A DNA stretch of 64,000 bases, taken from the NCBI RefSeq assembly GCF_023276375.1, contig NZ_JALLPK010000004.1, forward strand, positions 186,001-250,000. The letters run 5' to 3'. Origin of the DNA: Halocatena marina. GTDB lineage: Archaea > Halobacteriota > Halobacteria > Halobacteriales > Haloarculaceae. Below are positions 17,667-26,221 of the stretch, piece after piece. The translations under genes and the position numbers were made by a program. How positions within the stretch are numbered: position 1 is the first letter of the stretch; every line of letters starts with the position of its first letter. The notes under the pieces were generated by a model, which did not search any database, was not told the DNA's origin, and saw only the letters and a program-made list of their open reading frames with translations.

Positions 17667-18289
17667 TTAGTCCGGCTTCTCGACGGCCAACGAGAATCCC
17701 CAGCTAATCGTCGTCTTCGATGGATTTCCCGCCGTCACCGTTGCGTCTTCCCAAATATGAATATCCTCTTCCCATCGATAGGTGTTGGGTTGGAGATACC
17801 CCGACACTTGGTAATCGTCCCACACCTCATATTCTGTACGTATCGACTCTCCGGGTTCGTATTCCATTGGGCACACCCATACGTAGCGTATGCACGGTGC
17901 TGATCTGGTGACCTGTCTGGCATCCACCTGTTCCCTTTCTGGTCCATAGAGTCCGTGCTTTCGGCTCGGTACAGCCAGAGTCCTCTTGGCTCGTCACTGC
18001 CGCCACGTCCACGATTAAACAGGTCACAGCGGCCAGCCCTCACTGAAATTGCCCGTTTGGGCCCCTCGTTAGTTGTGCTGATACGTAATGTGGCTGGATG
18101 TGCATCCGTGATTGTCGATTCGAGTACCTCTGCATGGATTCGAATCTCATGATCCTCGGCGATGGAATCCTGATTAACGATGGAGACGTGGCGTGATCGG
18201 GCTGTACCGGCTGTACCTCTATTGAGACAGCCTGCCAGCCCTACTGCACCAATTCCTCCCAGCGTAGCGAGTAGGTCTCGACGTTGCAT
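17667..18289 (-). pseudogene. Tat-signal lipoprotein, frameshifted
   Basis: The frame from the ATG at 18289 begins MQRRDLLATLGGIGAVGLAGC, a Tat signal with an archaeal lipobox (LAGC). It continues as a secreted beta-rich protein (IRIHAEVLEST, ATLRISTTNEGPKRAISV). Near 17870-17900 the sensible reading shifts by one base: the second frame gives PMEYEPGESIRTEYEVWDDY and ends GFSLAVEKPD at 17667. Together they would make an approximately 200-residue lipoprotein. One frameshift separates them; a sequencing error is possible. Confidence 0.7.
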
Positions 18290-18473
18290 ATACTCAATGC
18301 AAGACATATACGTATAAATAATTGGAAAAATAAAATGAATGATTGACTGATGCACGCCCACTATACAACAGCCGTTACGGTTGGCCGTGCGCCAATGGGC
18401 TGTCGGAGTGGGCATTCCGTCGACGACGAACTTATGGATGGAATTCAGGGAATGTTCTGACCTCACGTTCATG

Positions 18474-18620
18474 TTATTCTCTAATTTTCTGTTGTAGACA
18501 CGTATACACAAGCCCAAATACCAGACCTCCTGCACCTCCTTGAACGACTGCAAAAAGCTAATCACCGTCAGCGATAGTCATTTCAAAGAATCCATATATT
18601 GCCATCGAAAACACAGACAT
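18474..18620 (-). pseudogene. Small membrane protein with internal stop
   Basis: From an ATG at 18620 the frame reads MSVFSMAIYGFFEMTIADGD, one TAG, then LFAVVQGGAGGLVFGLVYTC and ends QQKIRE at a TAA. Two hydrophobic segments make it look like a 48-residue two-helix membrane protein interrupted by a single nonsense codon. 18621-18913 upstream shows nothing else. Confidence 0.45.
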
Positions 18621-18913
18621 GAATCCGGTGAATGTCCAGGGGTTCTATAAATCAACGGGCGACATACTAACGGAATTGCGCCAAGCTAACTAAATAATGT
18701 AGACTTGTTCTCAAGACGGCGGCTCGACCGATCCGTTACTGCCCAAACACGATCTGCCATATGAGTCATTCTATGCTCCTGTTAGAATCAAAAACACTAG
18801 CTCGATTGAGATCTGGTCTATTCAACGATCCTGGTGGTAAAATAGTGACTCTGTTGGAATTCTATTGCCTCGATGACTTTTCCGCAGAAACAGCTGTTAG
18901 GTAGGTGTTCATA

Positions 18914-19264
18914 CTATTCGTTTGATACTGTCTGTTGGATTGCAAAGTAATAGAGCGGGACGAAACCCGGAATGATGAACGGATAAATGAGAGGTCCAAC
19001 GATAGCCGACGCAGTTCTGGCGATACCGACTATGGCTGCTACTGTGACTAAAAAGTACCCGAGAAAGGTAACGTAGAGCGCGGTGGCAAGTCTAAGATAC
19101 CAGAAGGCTACTGCGAGAGCGGTTATAGCTAACTGGCCCCACGCCCCAACTCGAAGCAACTTGACTGAATCATCCTCCATTTTCTCGTATACCAATACTG
19201 GATTACAATTACCGACATAATTGTGTCCTATCTGTCCCGGTACAGGGATCTGCGTGTGTATCAC
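18914..19264 (-). CDS. Membrane protein, 116 aa
   Basis: Starts at a GTG overlapping the upstream stop (GTGA); an internal ATG at residue 29 (MEDDSVKLLRVGAWGQ) is the alternative start. It has three hydrophobic segments (AITALAVAFWYLRLATALYV, GYFLVTVAAIVGIA, VGPLIYPFIIPGFVPLYYFA). No family is recognised. Probably cotranscribed with the 74-residue membrane protein upstream. Confidence 0.6.
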   Translation of the reverse strand: MIHTQIPVPGQIGHNYVGNCNPVLVYEKMEDDSVKLLRVGAWGQLAITALAVAFWYLRLATALYVTFLGYFLVTVAAIVGIARTASAIVGPLIYPFIIPGFVPLYYFAIQQTVSNE

Positions 19265-19485
19265 TCATCACTGGGACGTGCGTAGCGGTCGTACAGCCAC
19301 CGTGGGGTATCGAGTACCGCTCCGACTATGATGACCACTCCAAGACCGAGGAGAAAATCGTCGGTGTAGTTGGCTGTGACATAGACCGCGAGGCTGGCGG
19401 CGAGAATTCTGTACACCCTGACCAAATCCCACTCGAACAGTACAGCCCGGAGGGCAGACATGGCCTGATAGTAGTACAGGACCAA
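19261..19485 (-). CDS. Small membrane protein, 74 aa
   Basis: Two hydrophobic segments (VYRILAASLAVYVTANY, LLGLGVVIIVGAVL) and a charged C-terminus (YDRYARPSDE). First gene of a coupled pair with the downstream 116-residue membrane protein. Not recognised. The start could also be the internal ATG at residue 9. Confidence 0.55.
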   Translation of the reverse strand: MVLYYYQAMSALRAVLFEWDLVRVYRILAASLAVYVTANYTDDFLLGLGVVIIVGAVLDTPRWLYDRYARPSDE

Positions 19486-19553
19486 TGATGTATCTTATTG
19501 GACGGTCGGTAGCGACCTGCTGGCCTGACACACAGACGCTCAATAGCTAACGT

Positions 19554-19740
19554 TCAGAGCGCCTTGTCGATGTTGTGAGTGAGACAGCCGACAATGAGTT
19601 CACGGAACTGCTTCTACCAGTGCCGTGAGCGGACAAATATGCCGTATTTCCGCTTCAGGAGAAAATTCGCCGTCTTGTTCTGACTACGTTGGCCGTAGAG
19701 ATCGGCGTCCAGTCGAGCATTCCACGCTCTGTGAAGTTTG
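19554..19740 (-). mobile_element. Transposase C-terminal remnant
   Basis: The minus strand reads LHRAWNARLDADLYGQRSQN, TANFLLKRKYGIFVRSRHW, an in-frame TAG, then KQFRELIVGCLTHNIDKAL and a stop at 19554. This is the C-terminal end of a haloarchaeal IS-type transposase, broken by a stop codon and lacking the rest of the gene. A shorter, more decayed copy lies at 20152-20220. Confidence 0.7.
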
Positions 19741-19924
19741 AAGAGTAGTGAGAGACAGCTCGTCTGGCTACGTGAAAGTTTGCTCACCGAACTGGAGTCT
19801 CTGCGATTTTGGGAGGTTGTATCCGATCAGACTACCGGGCGGACCTGTAACTCTATGAGAATTTCAACAGAGTCAAAATAGTCTATATGTTGTATACGAA
19901 CGTATCGATCTTGACGGTTGAATT

Positions 19925-20083
19925 TTAGGACAGGTTCACCAGTTCACTGATAGCATACAAAATAGCACTAATCCCAGCCAGAAGTCCTATTATACTCAGT
20001 ACTGGACCAGAAGTGGGTTCCATGACTTGTATAGCGACTAATATGACGAGGAGAGCGAGTAATCGATCAGTACGGTCGGACAT
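19925..20083 (-). CDS. Small membrane protein, 52 aa
   Basis: An ATG at 20083 opens MSDRTDRLLALLVILVAIQV, a short loop, then a second hydrophobic segment LSIIGLLAGISAILYAISEL and a TAA at 19925. Two clear membrane helices, a charged cytoplasmic N-terminus and no stops make it a good small-protein candidate. It sits between two transposase scraps and its family is not recognised. Confidence 0.55.
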   Translation of the reverse strand: MSDRTDRLLALLVILVAIQVMEPTSGPVLSIIGLLAGISAILYAISELVNLS

Positions 20084-20151
20084 ATGTCCATATCAAATCT
20101 GTTTCTTGTGAATCATTCGGTCCTTCATTAATATCGAACGATCAAGAGTAT

Positions 20152-20220
20152 GAGTGAAACAGCAAGAGTGAGGTCACAAAATTGCTTCGACCAGTGTCGA
20201 GAACGGACGGATATACAGTG
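20152..20220 (-). mobile_element. Transposase C-terminal remnant, second copy
   Basis: About 70 bases matching 19575-19640 (gagtgagacagc / gagtgaaacagc, aactgcttctaccagtgccg / aattgcttcgaccagtgtcg). It encodes the RSRHW-KQF segment in decayed form. The match ends abruptly where the next gene begins. Confidence 0.55.
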
Positions 20221-20222
20221 TA

Positions 20223-20540
20223 ATGGAGATCTTCACGAACGCGGCTGCATATCCAGACGATGGTGGCCGGAAGATCAAGCGGCCCGTCATCCCCGACTAC
20301 GAGTTCGAGGGCGACCTCGCCGATGTCGAGCGGGATATCATCGTCGTTCCAGAAACTCCACGGGACGACGACGGCCAGAAAGAACGCCTCACACCGGCAG
20401 ATCTGGCACTCTGTCGGGAAGATGAGCCGAACGTGCCACTCACCAAGATCCTTGACGACAACGAACAGTCTTTCAGCGAAGAAGAAATGACCGAGCCTCC
20501 TAGCGCCAACCTCAAAGACGGTATGCAAGAGATGTTCTAA
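20223..20540 (+). CDS. Hypothetical acidic protein, 105 aa
   Basis: Begins MEIFTNAAAYPDDGGRKIKR and is strongly acidic with a helix-poor, proline-containing middle (PDYEFEGDLADVERDIIVVP) and a C-terminal EEEMTEPPSANLKDGMQEMF. Composition is typical of a haloarchaeal protein. It may be the remaining end of a larger gene cut by the IS remnant directly before it. Not recognised. Confidence 0.45.
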   Translation: MEIFTNAAAYPDDGGRKIKRPVIPDYEFEGDLADVERDIIVVPETPRDDDGQKERLTPADLALCREDEPNVPLTKILDDNEQSFSEEEMTEPPSANLKDGMQEMF

Positions 20541-20732
20541 TGGCTTACTCTGTTGCAAACATCAACTGATGATGCTTTAGTGAGAATGTGCTGCATAGAG
20601 GGCGCATACTCAGCGATTTCTAGCGTTCAGAAGAGACGGCTACTGAAGAGAAACGGAAACACTCGTTCGGATGCGGCTCTCACGCCAAATCCCGGACCAT
20701 CACTTTAATATCTATTACCAGTTGCAGGAGAT

Positions 20733-21125
20733 ATGGGATACCACCTCATTGATCCCGACGATCTTGACCAGTGGGACGACCGTGGGACTGACGTCCGGTC
20801 ACTCAGTGTTGCGGCCGGATATGACTACCAAAACTCGAAGATTGGCCTCCGCGTCTACGAACTCTCACCCGGTGAGCAGTCGGGGCTGCGCTACCACTCC
20901 CACGACGAGCAAGTCGAAGTGTTTTACGTCCTACAGGGCGCTCTGCACGTCGAAACACCGGATGAAGAGTACGTCGTCGAAACCGACCAAGCTCTCTTTG
21001 TCGACCCCGGGAGCCCACAACGTGCCTTCAATCCCACCGACGCCGACACGACCACACGCGCCCTCGCCATCGGAGCGCCATCAGTTGACGATGCCCGCAC
21101 GTACGAACCGTCGACCGACGCTTGA
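20733..21125 (+). CDS. Cupin-domain protein
   Basis: A 130-residue single-domain cupin. Cupin motif 1 appears as YHSHDEQVEVFYVLQGALHV (the His-x-His...Glu metal ligands) and motif 2 as DQALFVDPGSPQRAFNP with the usual Pro-Gly turn. Haloarchaeal cupins of this size bind a metal and act as small isomerases, dioxygenases or sensors; no specific activity is implied. It stands alone. Confidence 0.85.
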   Translation: MGYHLIDPDDLDQWDDRGTDVRSLSVAAGYDYQNSKIGLRVYELSPGEQSGLRYHSHDEQVEVFYVLQGALHVETPDEEYVVETDQALFVDPGSPQRAFNPTDADTTTRALAIGAPSVDDARTYEPSTDA

Positions 21126-21255
21126 CGGGAAACTGTAGACAATCTCTCGGCCGTATTTAGACGCTGAATGATCCGCTGTATACTTATCATCCAGCGCCTC
21201 ATGCTTCGACTCCGCTTGTGAGACTGATTCAGTGATCAACTACAAGGACGTTCAA

Positions 21256-21843
21256 CTACTGATTGTCAAGTTCCGGATACTCTAGCTGGAGTTCACCATC
21301 GAGGATGTAATCACTGCTGAGAACACCATTGCCTGCGAGTTCGATTGTTACGCGGATGTTGAGAGCTGTCGCCGTTTCTGATCTTGGGAAGACGATGAGA
21401 TTGAGTGTACTGATCGTTTCGTCTGCGAGGTCGTCCAGATCAGTGATCTCGATAATCGTTCCGAGGGCCCGATCGGGCGTGTAGAGTGCTATCGATGGTG
21501 GTGGAGAGCTATCACCTTCAACTGGGGAGATGACAGCGACCTCTGCGAGAGATTCCGTTGCTGTTTCTGGCATCTGCACTCTTAATTTGATGGAGGTAAC
21601 GTGTGTTCCTTCTCGATGCCAGATTTCGGTTGAGAGATCGATTCGGCCGGATTCTACGCTCCCATCGACACCGAAATGTCCCACTTCTTCGCTATTCGAT
21701 GTGAAAACGAGAGCCTTTCTTCCACTCGATTCCGTGTTCACAGTCGGGTCAGAGAGGGTTTGGTTCTCTGCTAGTCCACTACACCCTGCTGTTGCTGCGA
21801 TTCCAACACTGGATACTACCGTGAGATACGTCCGTCGGTTCAT
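21256..21843 (-). CDS. Tat-signal lipoprotein, 195 aa
   Basis: The ATG at 21843 is preferred because it gives MNRRTYLTVVSSVGIAATAGC, a Tat-like signal with lipobox cysteine at about residue 21. The mature part is beta-rich and acidic (SEEVGHFGVDGSVESGRIDL, ALNIRVTIELAGNGVL), a pattern seen in secreted haloarchaeal proteins of unknown role. Confidence 0.65.
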   Translation of the reverse strand: MNRRTYLTVVSSVGIAATAGCSGLAENQTLSDPTVNTESSGRKALVFTSNSEEVGHFGVDGSVESGRIDLSTEIWHREGTHVTSIKLRVQMPETATESLAEVAVISPVEGDSSPPPSIALYTPDRALGTIIEITDLDDLADETISTLNLIVFPRSETATALNIRVTIELAGNGVLSSDYILDGELQLEYPELDNQ

Positions 21844-21913
21844 ACCGGTGACATACCGTTCTACTTGGTAAAGGATGGTCTCTCTCCCGTCTAAGCAAGG
21901 CCCGACCTCTCTA

Positions 21914-21985
21914 TTCAGCAGCTGACTCGTATCCGGATCTGAAAGCTTCAACAGCGTCTAGCTGCTCTCCCCGTCTGTCTCTCAA
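21914..21985. repeat. Repeat of the segment at about 22490-22560
   Basis: The stretch from attcagcagctgactcg to ccccgtctgtctctc matches attcagcagccgattcg ... ctcctcgtctgtctcg at about 22490-22560 with scattered changes. The second copy lies at the end of a dead winged-helix gene, so this is probably another scrap of the same gene's 3' flank. Confidence 0.5.
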
Positions 21986-22117
21986 CTGGTGCTACTGTAG
22001 CGAGCGTGTGCTGCACAAAGGCATGATTCGGGCACAGACCATCGGCCAGCGGAGAGAAGGCTGTTCATCTAACTTATATGACTGAGTCGATCACAGCGGA
22101 CCAAGCTCTCCGTTTGG

Positions 22118-22360
22118 TCAATTCTCCGAACGGATATCGATGTGATGGACTGCTTCGGGGGAGATGAGCCGGCCAGTTGGAAGTTCGAGCCATCCGTCAC
22201 CACGCATTCGGACAGGACCTTCGTGGAGGACGACGTCGTTCTCACGGTCTCCATACACAACCACGTCGTCGTACTGGTGTTCGAAAATCTCCCGAAATGC
22301 GTCTCGAATGGCTTCCGGTACGAATGAGTCAGTGCTGACGGGATAGACCATACGCTCCAT
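22118..22360 (-). CDS. Hypothetical haloarchaeal protein, 80 aa
   Basis: The ATG at 22360 (MERMVYPVSTDSFVPEAIRD) gives a compact protein with a helix (AIRDAFREIFEHQYDDVVVY) followed by strands (DVVLHEGPVRMRGDGWLELP). Small haloarchaeal families look like this, but the role is unknown. Longer in-frame starts up to 22489 overlap repeat sequence and are less likely. Confidence 0.55.
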   Translation of the reverse strand: MERMVYPVSTDSFVPEAIRDAFREIFEHQYDDVVVYGDRENDVVLHEGPVRMRGDGWLELPTGRLISPEAVHHIDIRSEN

Positions 22361-22529
22361 TATACGTGATAGGTGATAGGTGTGCTGCCACGAACCATCT
22401 CGACAGACTCGCACGCTCGGTCTGTCAGTGTATTCAGCAACTCTACAGAGAAACAAAGGAGAATCAGTTGCTGAACACATTTTCTCCATTCAGCAGCCGA
22501 TTCGTATCCGATTCTGCGGGCGTCAACAC

Positions 22530-22760
22530 TATCTACCTGCTCTCCTCGTCTGTCTCGAAGACGTTTCGGAACCGCTCTTCTCCCATGATCTCCTTGGCTT
22601 GCTGTTTTGTGAACGTCTCTGTATGGACGCCGATCTGCATCACGATGTCCTTGAGTTAGTCACTGTCAGCCCCGACCGCGTCGACACGCTGGTGCAATTG
22701 ATCAATGTCGATAACCCGTGTGACACGCCGTCTGGACTCCTCCCCAGACAACGAGCTTAG
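22530..22760 (-). pseudogene. Winged-helix protein C-terminal remnant
   Basis: The minus strand reads SGEESRRRVTRVIDIDQLHQ, RVDAVGADSD, a stop, then KDIVMQIGVHTETFTKQQAK and EIMGEERFRNVFE. This matches the coiled-coil tail of the protein at 23886-24237 almost position by position. One internal stop and no N-terminal domain, so dead. 22761-22960 has no gene. Confidence 0.65.
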
Positions 22761-22960
22761 AAAGGGGTTCAGGAGATGGGCTGACGTCGAGCTCCCATAA
22801 AACTGGGTTCTAAAAAATAATTATCTGTCTTGATAAATCATATGATGAAGAGAATAATTCATTCTTTAATAATCAGATGTTGTCAATAGTAAGGAGACGC
22901 GACAGCGATACCTCCTGTATATCAAGATCGATGTTGAGCATGCTTCACACATTCACTAAA

Positions 22961-23833
22961 TCAGAAAATGAGATACTCATGAAAATTCTCAATGAAAATA
23001 AATACAATAATTGATAACGAGAAAAGAAAGACGAGTCCATTTTTTACTATCTTGAATCTAAGACTATTTCGGAGTCCATCGAACCCCTGCTCCGAGATGG
23101 TCAGTGGCGTCTCATCAGTACCATATATCACAGGCTCACCCTGTTCAATACGGATATTCCCACAAATTGCTATGGTGGTGCCCTCGTGAATTGGTTTTGA
23201 CTCAATATGATAGCTATCCAGACCCTTACTGTCACGCGTGTTGGTGAGATCCCGCAGCTGATCGAGTGTTCGCTTGGTCTTAGTACTAGTAAGACGGATA
23301 TGCGGTGAGTCCCAGAGAGAGATGGCAATTGCATTATCTGAGTTGAGGCCGTGAGCAGTTAGCTCTGCCAATCGAGTGCTTTCGTGACTTTCGAGGAGCC
23401 ACGTTGGATCGACGCGGATCTTCCTCTTGTTGTTGGCCACGCTGAATTCTCCGAATCCCATACCGGATGCGAACGTAATCCTGGCTTGTCGTATATTTCG
23501 ATTCTTGAAATTGATCACTTTCTTGTTACTTTTTGGAAACGTAGCTCGCCAGAGATATGCCCCAACCGCAGAATCAGTGTGGTCAACGGTTCGATCAGCC
23601 GCATACGCTGGCTCGTCGACGATAACGGCTCCTTCGATCGCTGCTGGTTCACCATCAATTACCTCGTGAACCTTGTCTGATTCGATTCTGAAAATTGACC
23701 GAAATGCTCTCGCGCTACGTGCTGTCCGGTTAGCAAACCGGAGGGAAAATATACCAATGAACCCACAGAAAGCGAGCTCAGCCAAGTTTACCATAGACCT
23801 GTACTTACTCCCGATTGTTATAGGTATTAGCAT
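22961..23833 (-). CDS. GIDE-like two-helix membrane protein
   Basis: From the ATG at 23833 (MLIPITIGSKYRSM) a 290-residue protein has a membrane helix near the N-terminus (NLAELAFCGFIGIFSLRFA), a soluble domain of about 220 residues and a second helix near the C-terminus (GLVFLFSLSIIVFIFIENF). The soluble part (EVIDGEPAAIEGAVIVDEP, IHEGTTIAICGNI) resembles GIDE/E3-ligase-like domains in archaeal membrane proteins, without a RING. The local composition is AT-rich. An alternative start at 23941 overlaps the neighbouring dead gene. Confidence 0.55.
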   Translation of the reverse strand: MLIPITIGSKYRSMVNLAELAFCGFIGIFSLRFANRTARSARAFRSIFRIESDKVHEVIDGEPAAIEGAVIVDEPAYAADRTVDHTDSAVGAYLWRATFPKSNKKVINFKNRNIRQARITFASGMGFGEFSVANNKRKIRVDPTWLLESHESTRLAELTAHGLNSDNAIAISLWDSPHIRLTSTKTKRTLDQLRDLTNTRDSKGLDSYHIESKPIHEGTTIAICGNIRIEQGEPVIYGTDETPLTISEQGFDGLRNSLRFKIVKNGLVFLFSLSIIVFIFIENFHEYLIF

Positions 23834-23885
23834 AATGAAATAATCCGTTCGGACGACTTGTAATCCCGACTTCCAGATACTCCTT

Positions 23886-24237
23886 CTAACGTTCAGCAAG
23901 AACCTGTGCTTCATCGAAAACGTCGCGGAACCGCTCCTCACCCATCACTTCACGGGCCTCTTCTTTCTCCATTGTACCGGTGTTCACTGCGATGCGCATG
24001 ACGACCCCACGAATGTAATCTATATCGGACTCTAACGTATCGACCCGCTGGTGCAATTGATCAATGTTGCTAGCCCGTGCGACCCGTCTCTCGGACTCCA
24101 ATCCACCTTCAGCGATGAAGTCCTCGCCGTCTTGGGTCAGTTCCCACACGATCGCCCGAGAACCTCGCCCAACGTGGACCCGGTCAACTTCCTCGATGAG
24201 GCCCCATCCTTTTTCGAGTTCTCCGATGATGCGGGTT
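23886..24237 (-). pseudogene. Winged-helix regulator with coiled coil, 5'-truncated
   Basis: The minus strand reads QTRIIGELEKGWGLIEEVDR, VHVGRGSRAIVWELTQDGED (the wing of a MarR/PadR-like winged helix) and a coiled-coil tail (QLHQRVDTLESDIDYIRGVV) ending AEREND at 23886. Upstream it runs into a stop and then into agmatinase sequence, so the recognition helix and start are lost; the only in-frame start candidate is a GTG inside the domain. Confidence 0.65.
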
Positions 24238-24239
24238 TG

Positions 24240-24575
24240 AATCTATATACAATGCGAGATATCGAACAAGACGGGATACAACAAGTCATCGAGGAAGCGG
24301 TCGAGGCCGCCGCCAGCGATACTGACGTAGTGTATGTTACGTTTGACATTGATGGTGTCGACCCAAGCGTCGCTCCCGGAACGGGAACACCGGTACTGGG
24401 TGGTCTGACGGCTCACCAGGCGCTTCGCATCATGGAGACGCTTGGGACGAAAGATATCATCGGAGGCGTCGATATGATGGAGGTTGCACCGACGTACGAC
24501 CCGACTGAGAACACAGAACGGCTCGCGGCGTATCTCCTCGTTACCTTCCTTGAGCGTCGATTCGCCGAGATGTGA
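24240..24575 (+). pseudogene. Agmatinase/arginase C-terminal fragment
   Basis: From about 24240 (start codon candidate 24252) the frame reads EDGIQQVIEEAVEA-like, then VYVTFDIDGVDPSVAPGTGT, the metal-binding DIDxxDP motif of the ureohydrolase fold, then GVDMMEVAPTYDPTENT and a normal C-terminus. Only the last third (about 110 residues) remains; the first metal-binding motifs are missing. Its start abuts the truncated winged-helix gene on the opposite strand, marking a recombination joint. Confidence 0.75.
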
Positions 24576-24928
24576 GATCATCCCATTGCTGTACGCTATG
24601 GATGTATAACGAGCTTGCCGAAGCTATGCGGGTTTGCATGTCTATAAACGCTCGGTCGGCCTCTGAGAGATCGTACTCGTCGTCGATCACTGGTTCGAAG
24701 ACAGCGTCAGCGAGGGGCTGAACGAGTGTATCGACGCCACCACGTAATTGACGCGCTCCGATGCTCGCTGCCCGCACTCCCCGGCACGGCGTTGGCAGGA
24801 TAAGTATGAAATCTCGAACCATTGCCCGAGCGCAAGAAGTAGGGAAATTGCGTGCCATACACTTTCGTACAATATCACTTGCCCCCAGCACCACAACAGC
24901 TAACCGTGTCTGTATACAGTCTGTATAC
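24576..24928. other. No intact gene; possible coding scrap
   Basis: A minus-strand frame around 24610-24830 (LRGGVDTLVQPLADAVFEPV, EYDLSEADRAFIDMQTRIA) has acidic protein-like composition but no start or recognised family. It is probably the end of a lost gene. The promoter of the vapB-like gene lies at the right end (gtctgtatacagtctgtatac near 24908-24928, a direct repeat). Confidence 0.35.
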
Positions 24929-25126
24929 ATGAGCACATCCATCCGCGTCTCTGACGGCACGAAACGGATGCTTGAGAGCCTGAAAAAGGAGGACGAGACG
25001 TTCGATGAGCTCCTTGAACGCCTCGTGCAGAGTGAACAGCCCATCGCCATCGGGGCGTGGAGTGAGGAAGATGCCGACCGGGCGCGGGCAGCCGTCAAAC
25101 GCTCGCGGGAGAGCTTCAAGCAGTGA
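24929..25126 (+). CDS. vapB: VapB-family antitoxin
   Basis: A 65-residue protein: MSTSIRVSDGTKRMLESLKK gives the short beta strand and helix of a ribbon-helix-helix DNA-binding domain. An acidic tail (WSEEDADRARAAVKRSRESF) follows that would wrap the toxin. It overlaps the PIN toxin gene by four bases (GTGA). A duplicated ctgtatacagtctgtatacat just before the ATG is a likely autoregulatory operator. Confidence 0.85.
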   Translation: MSTSIRVSDGTKRMLESLKKEDETFDELLERLVQSEQPIAIGAWSEEDADRARAAVKRSRESFKQ

Positions 25127-25518
25127 CGTTCCTCGACAGCTCCGTCATCATCGACATGCTAGAAGGCATTCCGGACGTCGTCACGGCTGTCGAGAAATGC
25201 GGCCAACCGTACCTTACGTCCTCACTGTGTGTCTACGAGGTTCTGGATGGCGTGGTCGGAAGCGGTCAAACCGATGTCGTGGAAGTTCGCCAGCAGTTCG
25301 GTGGCGTGCGAGCGCTAGACCTGAACGAGCAGATCGCCCTCGAGGCCGCCCGGATGCAAGACACGCTGATGGATGGTGGCGACCGGATGGCTGCCCGCGA
25401 CCTGCTGATAGCGGCGACAGCACGGTCCACTGGGGATGTATTCATCGTCGCAGACAACGATTTTGAAACCGACTGTCTTACCGAGATGATGGACGTCACC
25501 AACCTTCGCGGCGAATAG
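25123..25518 (+). CDS. vapC: VapC-family PIN-domain toxin
   Basis: A 131-residue PIN ribonuclease starting at GTG within the antitoxin's stop. The acidic metal ligands are in place: D5 (FLDSSVIID), E39 (CVYEVLDG), D93 (AARDLLIAA) and D111/D113 (VADNDFE). With the RHH antitoxin immediately upstream this is a complete type II toxin-antitoxin module; family members cleave tRNA or rRNA. Looks intact. Confidence 0.9.
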   Translation: MTFLDSSVIIDMLEGIPDVVTAVEKCGQPYLTSSLCVYEVLDGVVGSGQTDVVEVRQQFGGVRALDLNEQIALEAARMQDTLMDGGDRMAARDLLIAATARSTGDVFIVADNDFETDCLTEMMDVTNLRGE

Positions 25519-26221
25519 CCCAATCGGAACCTACACCACTGCGTGCTTGTCCACAAACATGCAATTTCCCACCAACCATCACTCTGAACCCTCCGATTTC
25601 GGTACTGCCCCCCGATTCTCCTCGATGAGGCAAGCGACGTGATTGCATGAATATCCATAAAAATCACAAAGCGCACGGGACGGTCTACTGGCTGAGCCTT
25701 CTTCTCCAATACCGTCCTCACTCCTGCCCACCGTTCGCCAGCTCCACGGCTGTCTCAAGATCACCGTGCTTTTGGGCGACCTTCCCGAGGTTGTCGAGGG
25801 TCATCGCTTCGCCGTGACGGTCACCCGTCTCCCACGTCAGTAACGTCTCCCTGTCAACGGGCAAATCTTAACAACGACGTCGTCTCCCACCTGTTCCATC
25901 CGGTCGATACGCCCTCGTTTAGGCGCGTGCTCGACCTTTGGAAAGAGATAGGTGATATAAATCCCCGCTATGTTTGACACACCTCAAAGGCTTGAAGCTG
26001 CGGTCTGCAAGCACGAGCTGTCGAACAGACACTTCTCGGAGCCATTCATATCAATCCTCGTAGAACGCTGTATTGGCCCGAGTCATGAATAGCTATTCAC
26101 ACGGTGATCGTCTCTTTTCTTTACAACACATCTTCCGTGCCATCTCCTGTCCGATGCGGCCACCGTGGTCAGTCTGTTCAGTAGCGTGCGCGATGTCTCC
26201 TTTACTACATTGGACAATCCA
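25519..26221. other. Gene-poor stretch with TPR and other remnants
   Basis: No intact gene. On the minus strand at 25728-25860 the frame TLLTWETGDRHGEAMTLDNL, GKVAQKHGDLETAVELANGG and a stop is a tetratricopeptide-type scrap. At about 25860-25960 another frame reads PKVEHAPKRGRIDRMEQVGD followed by a stop. Both look like tails of lost genes joined by deletion. The right end is the 3' flank of the MFS gene. Confidence 0.45.

Noticed and set aside
24051-24575. A 174-codon plus-strand frame covering the agmatinase fragment
   Set aside because: Its first 60 codons are antisense to the winged-helix remnant; only the part after about 24240 is agmatinase-like.
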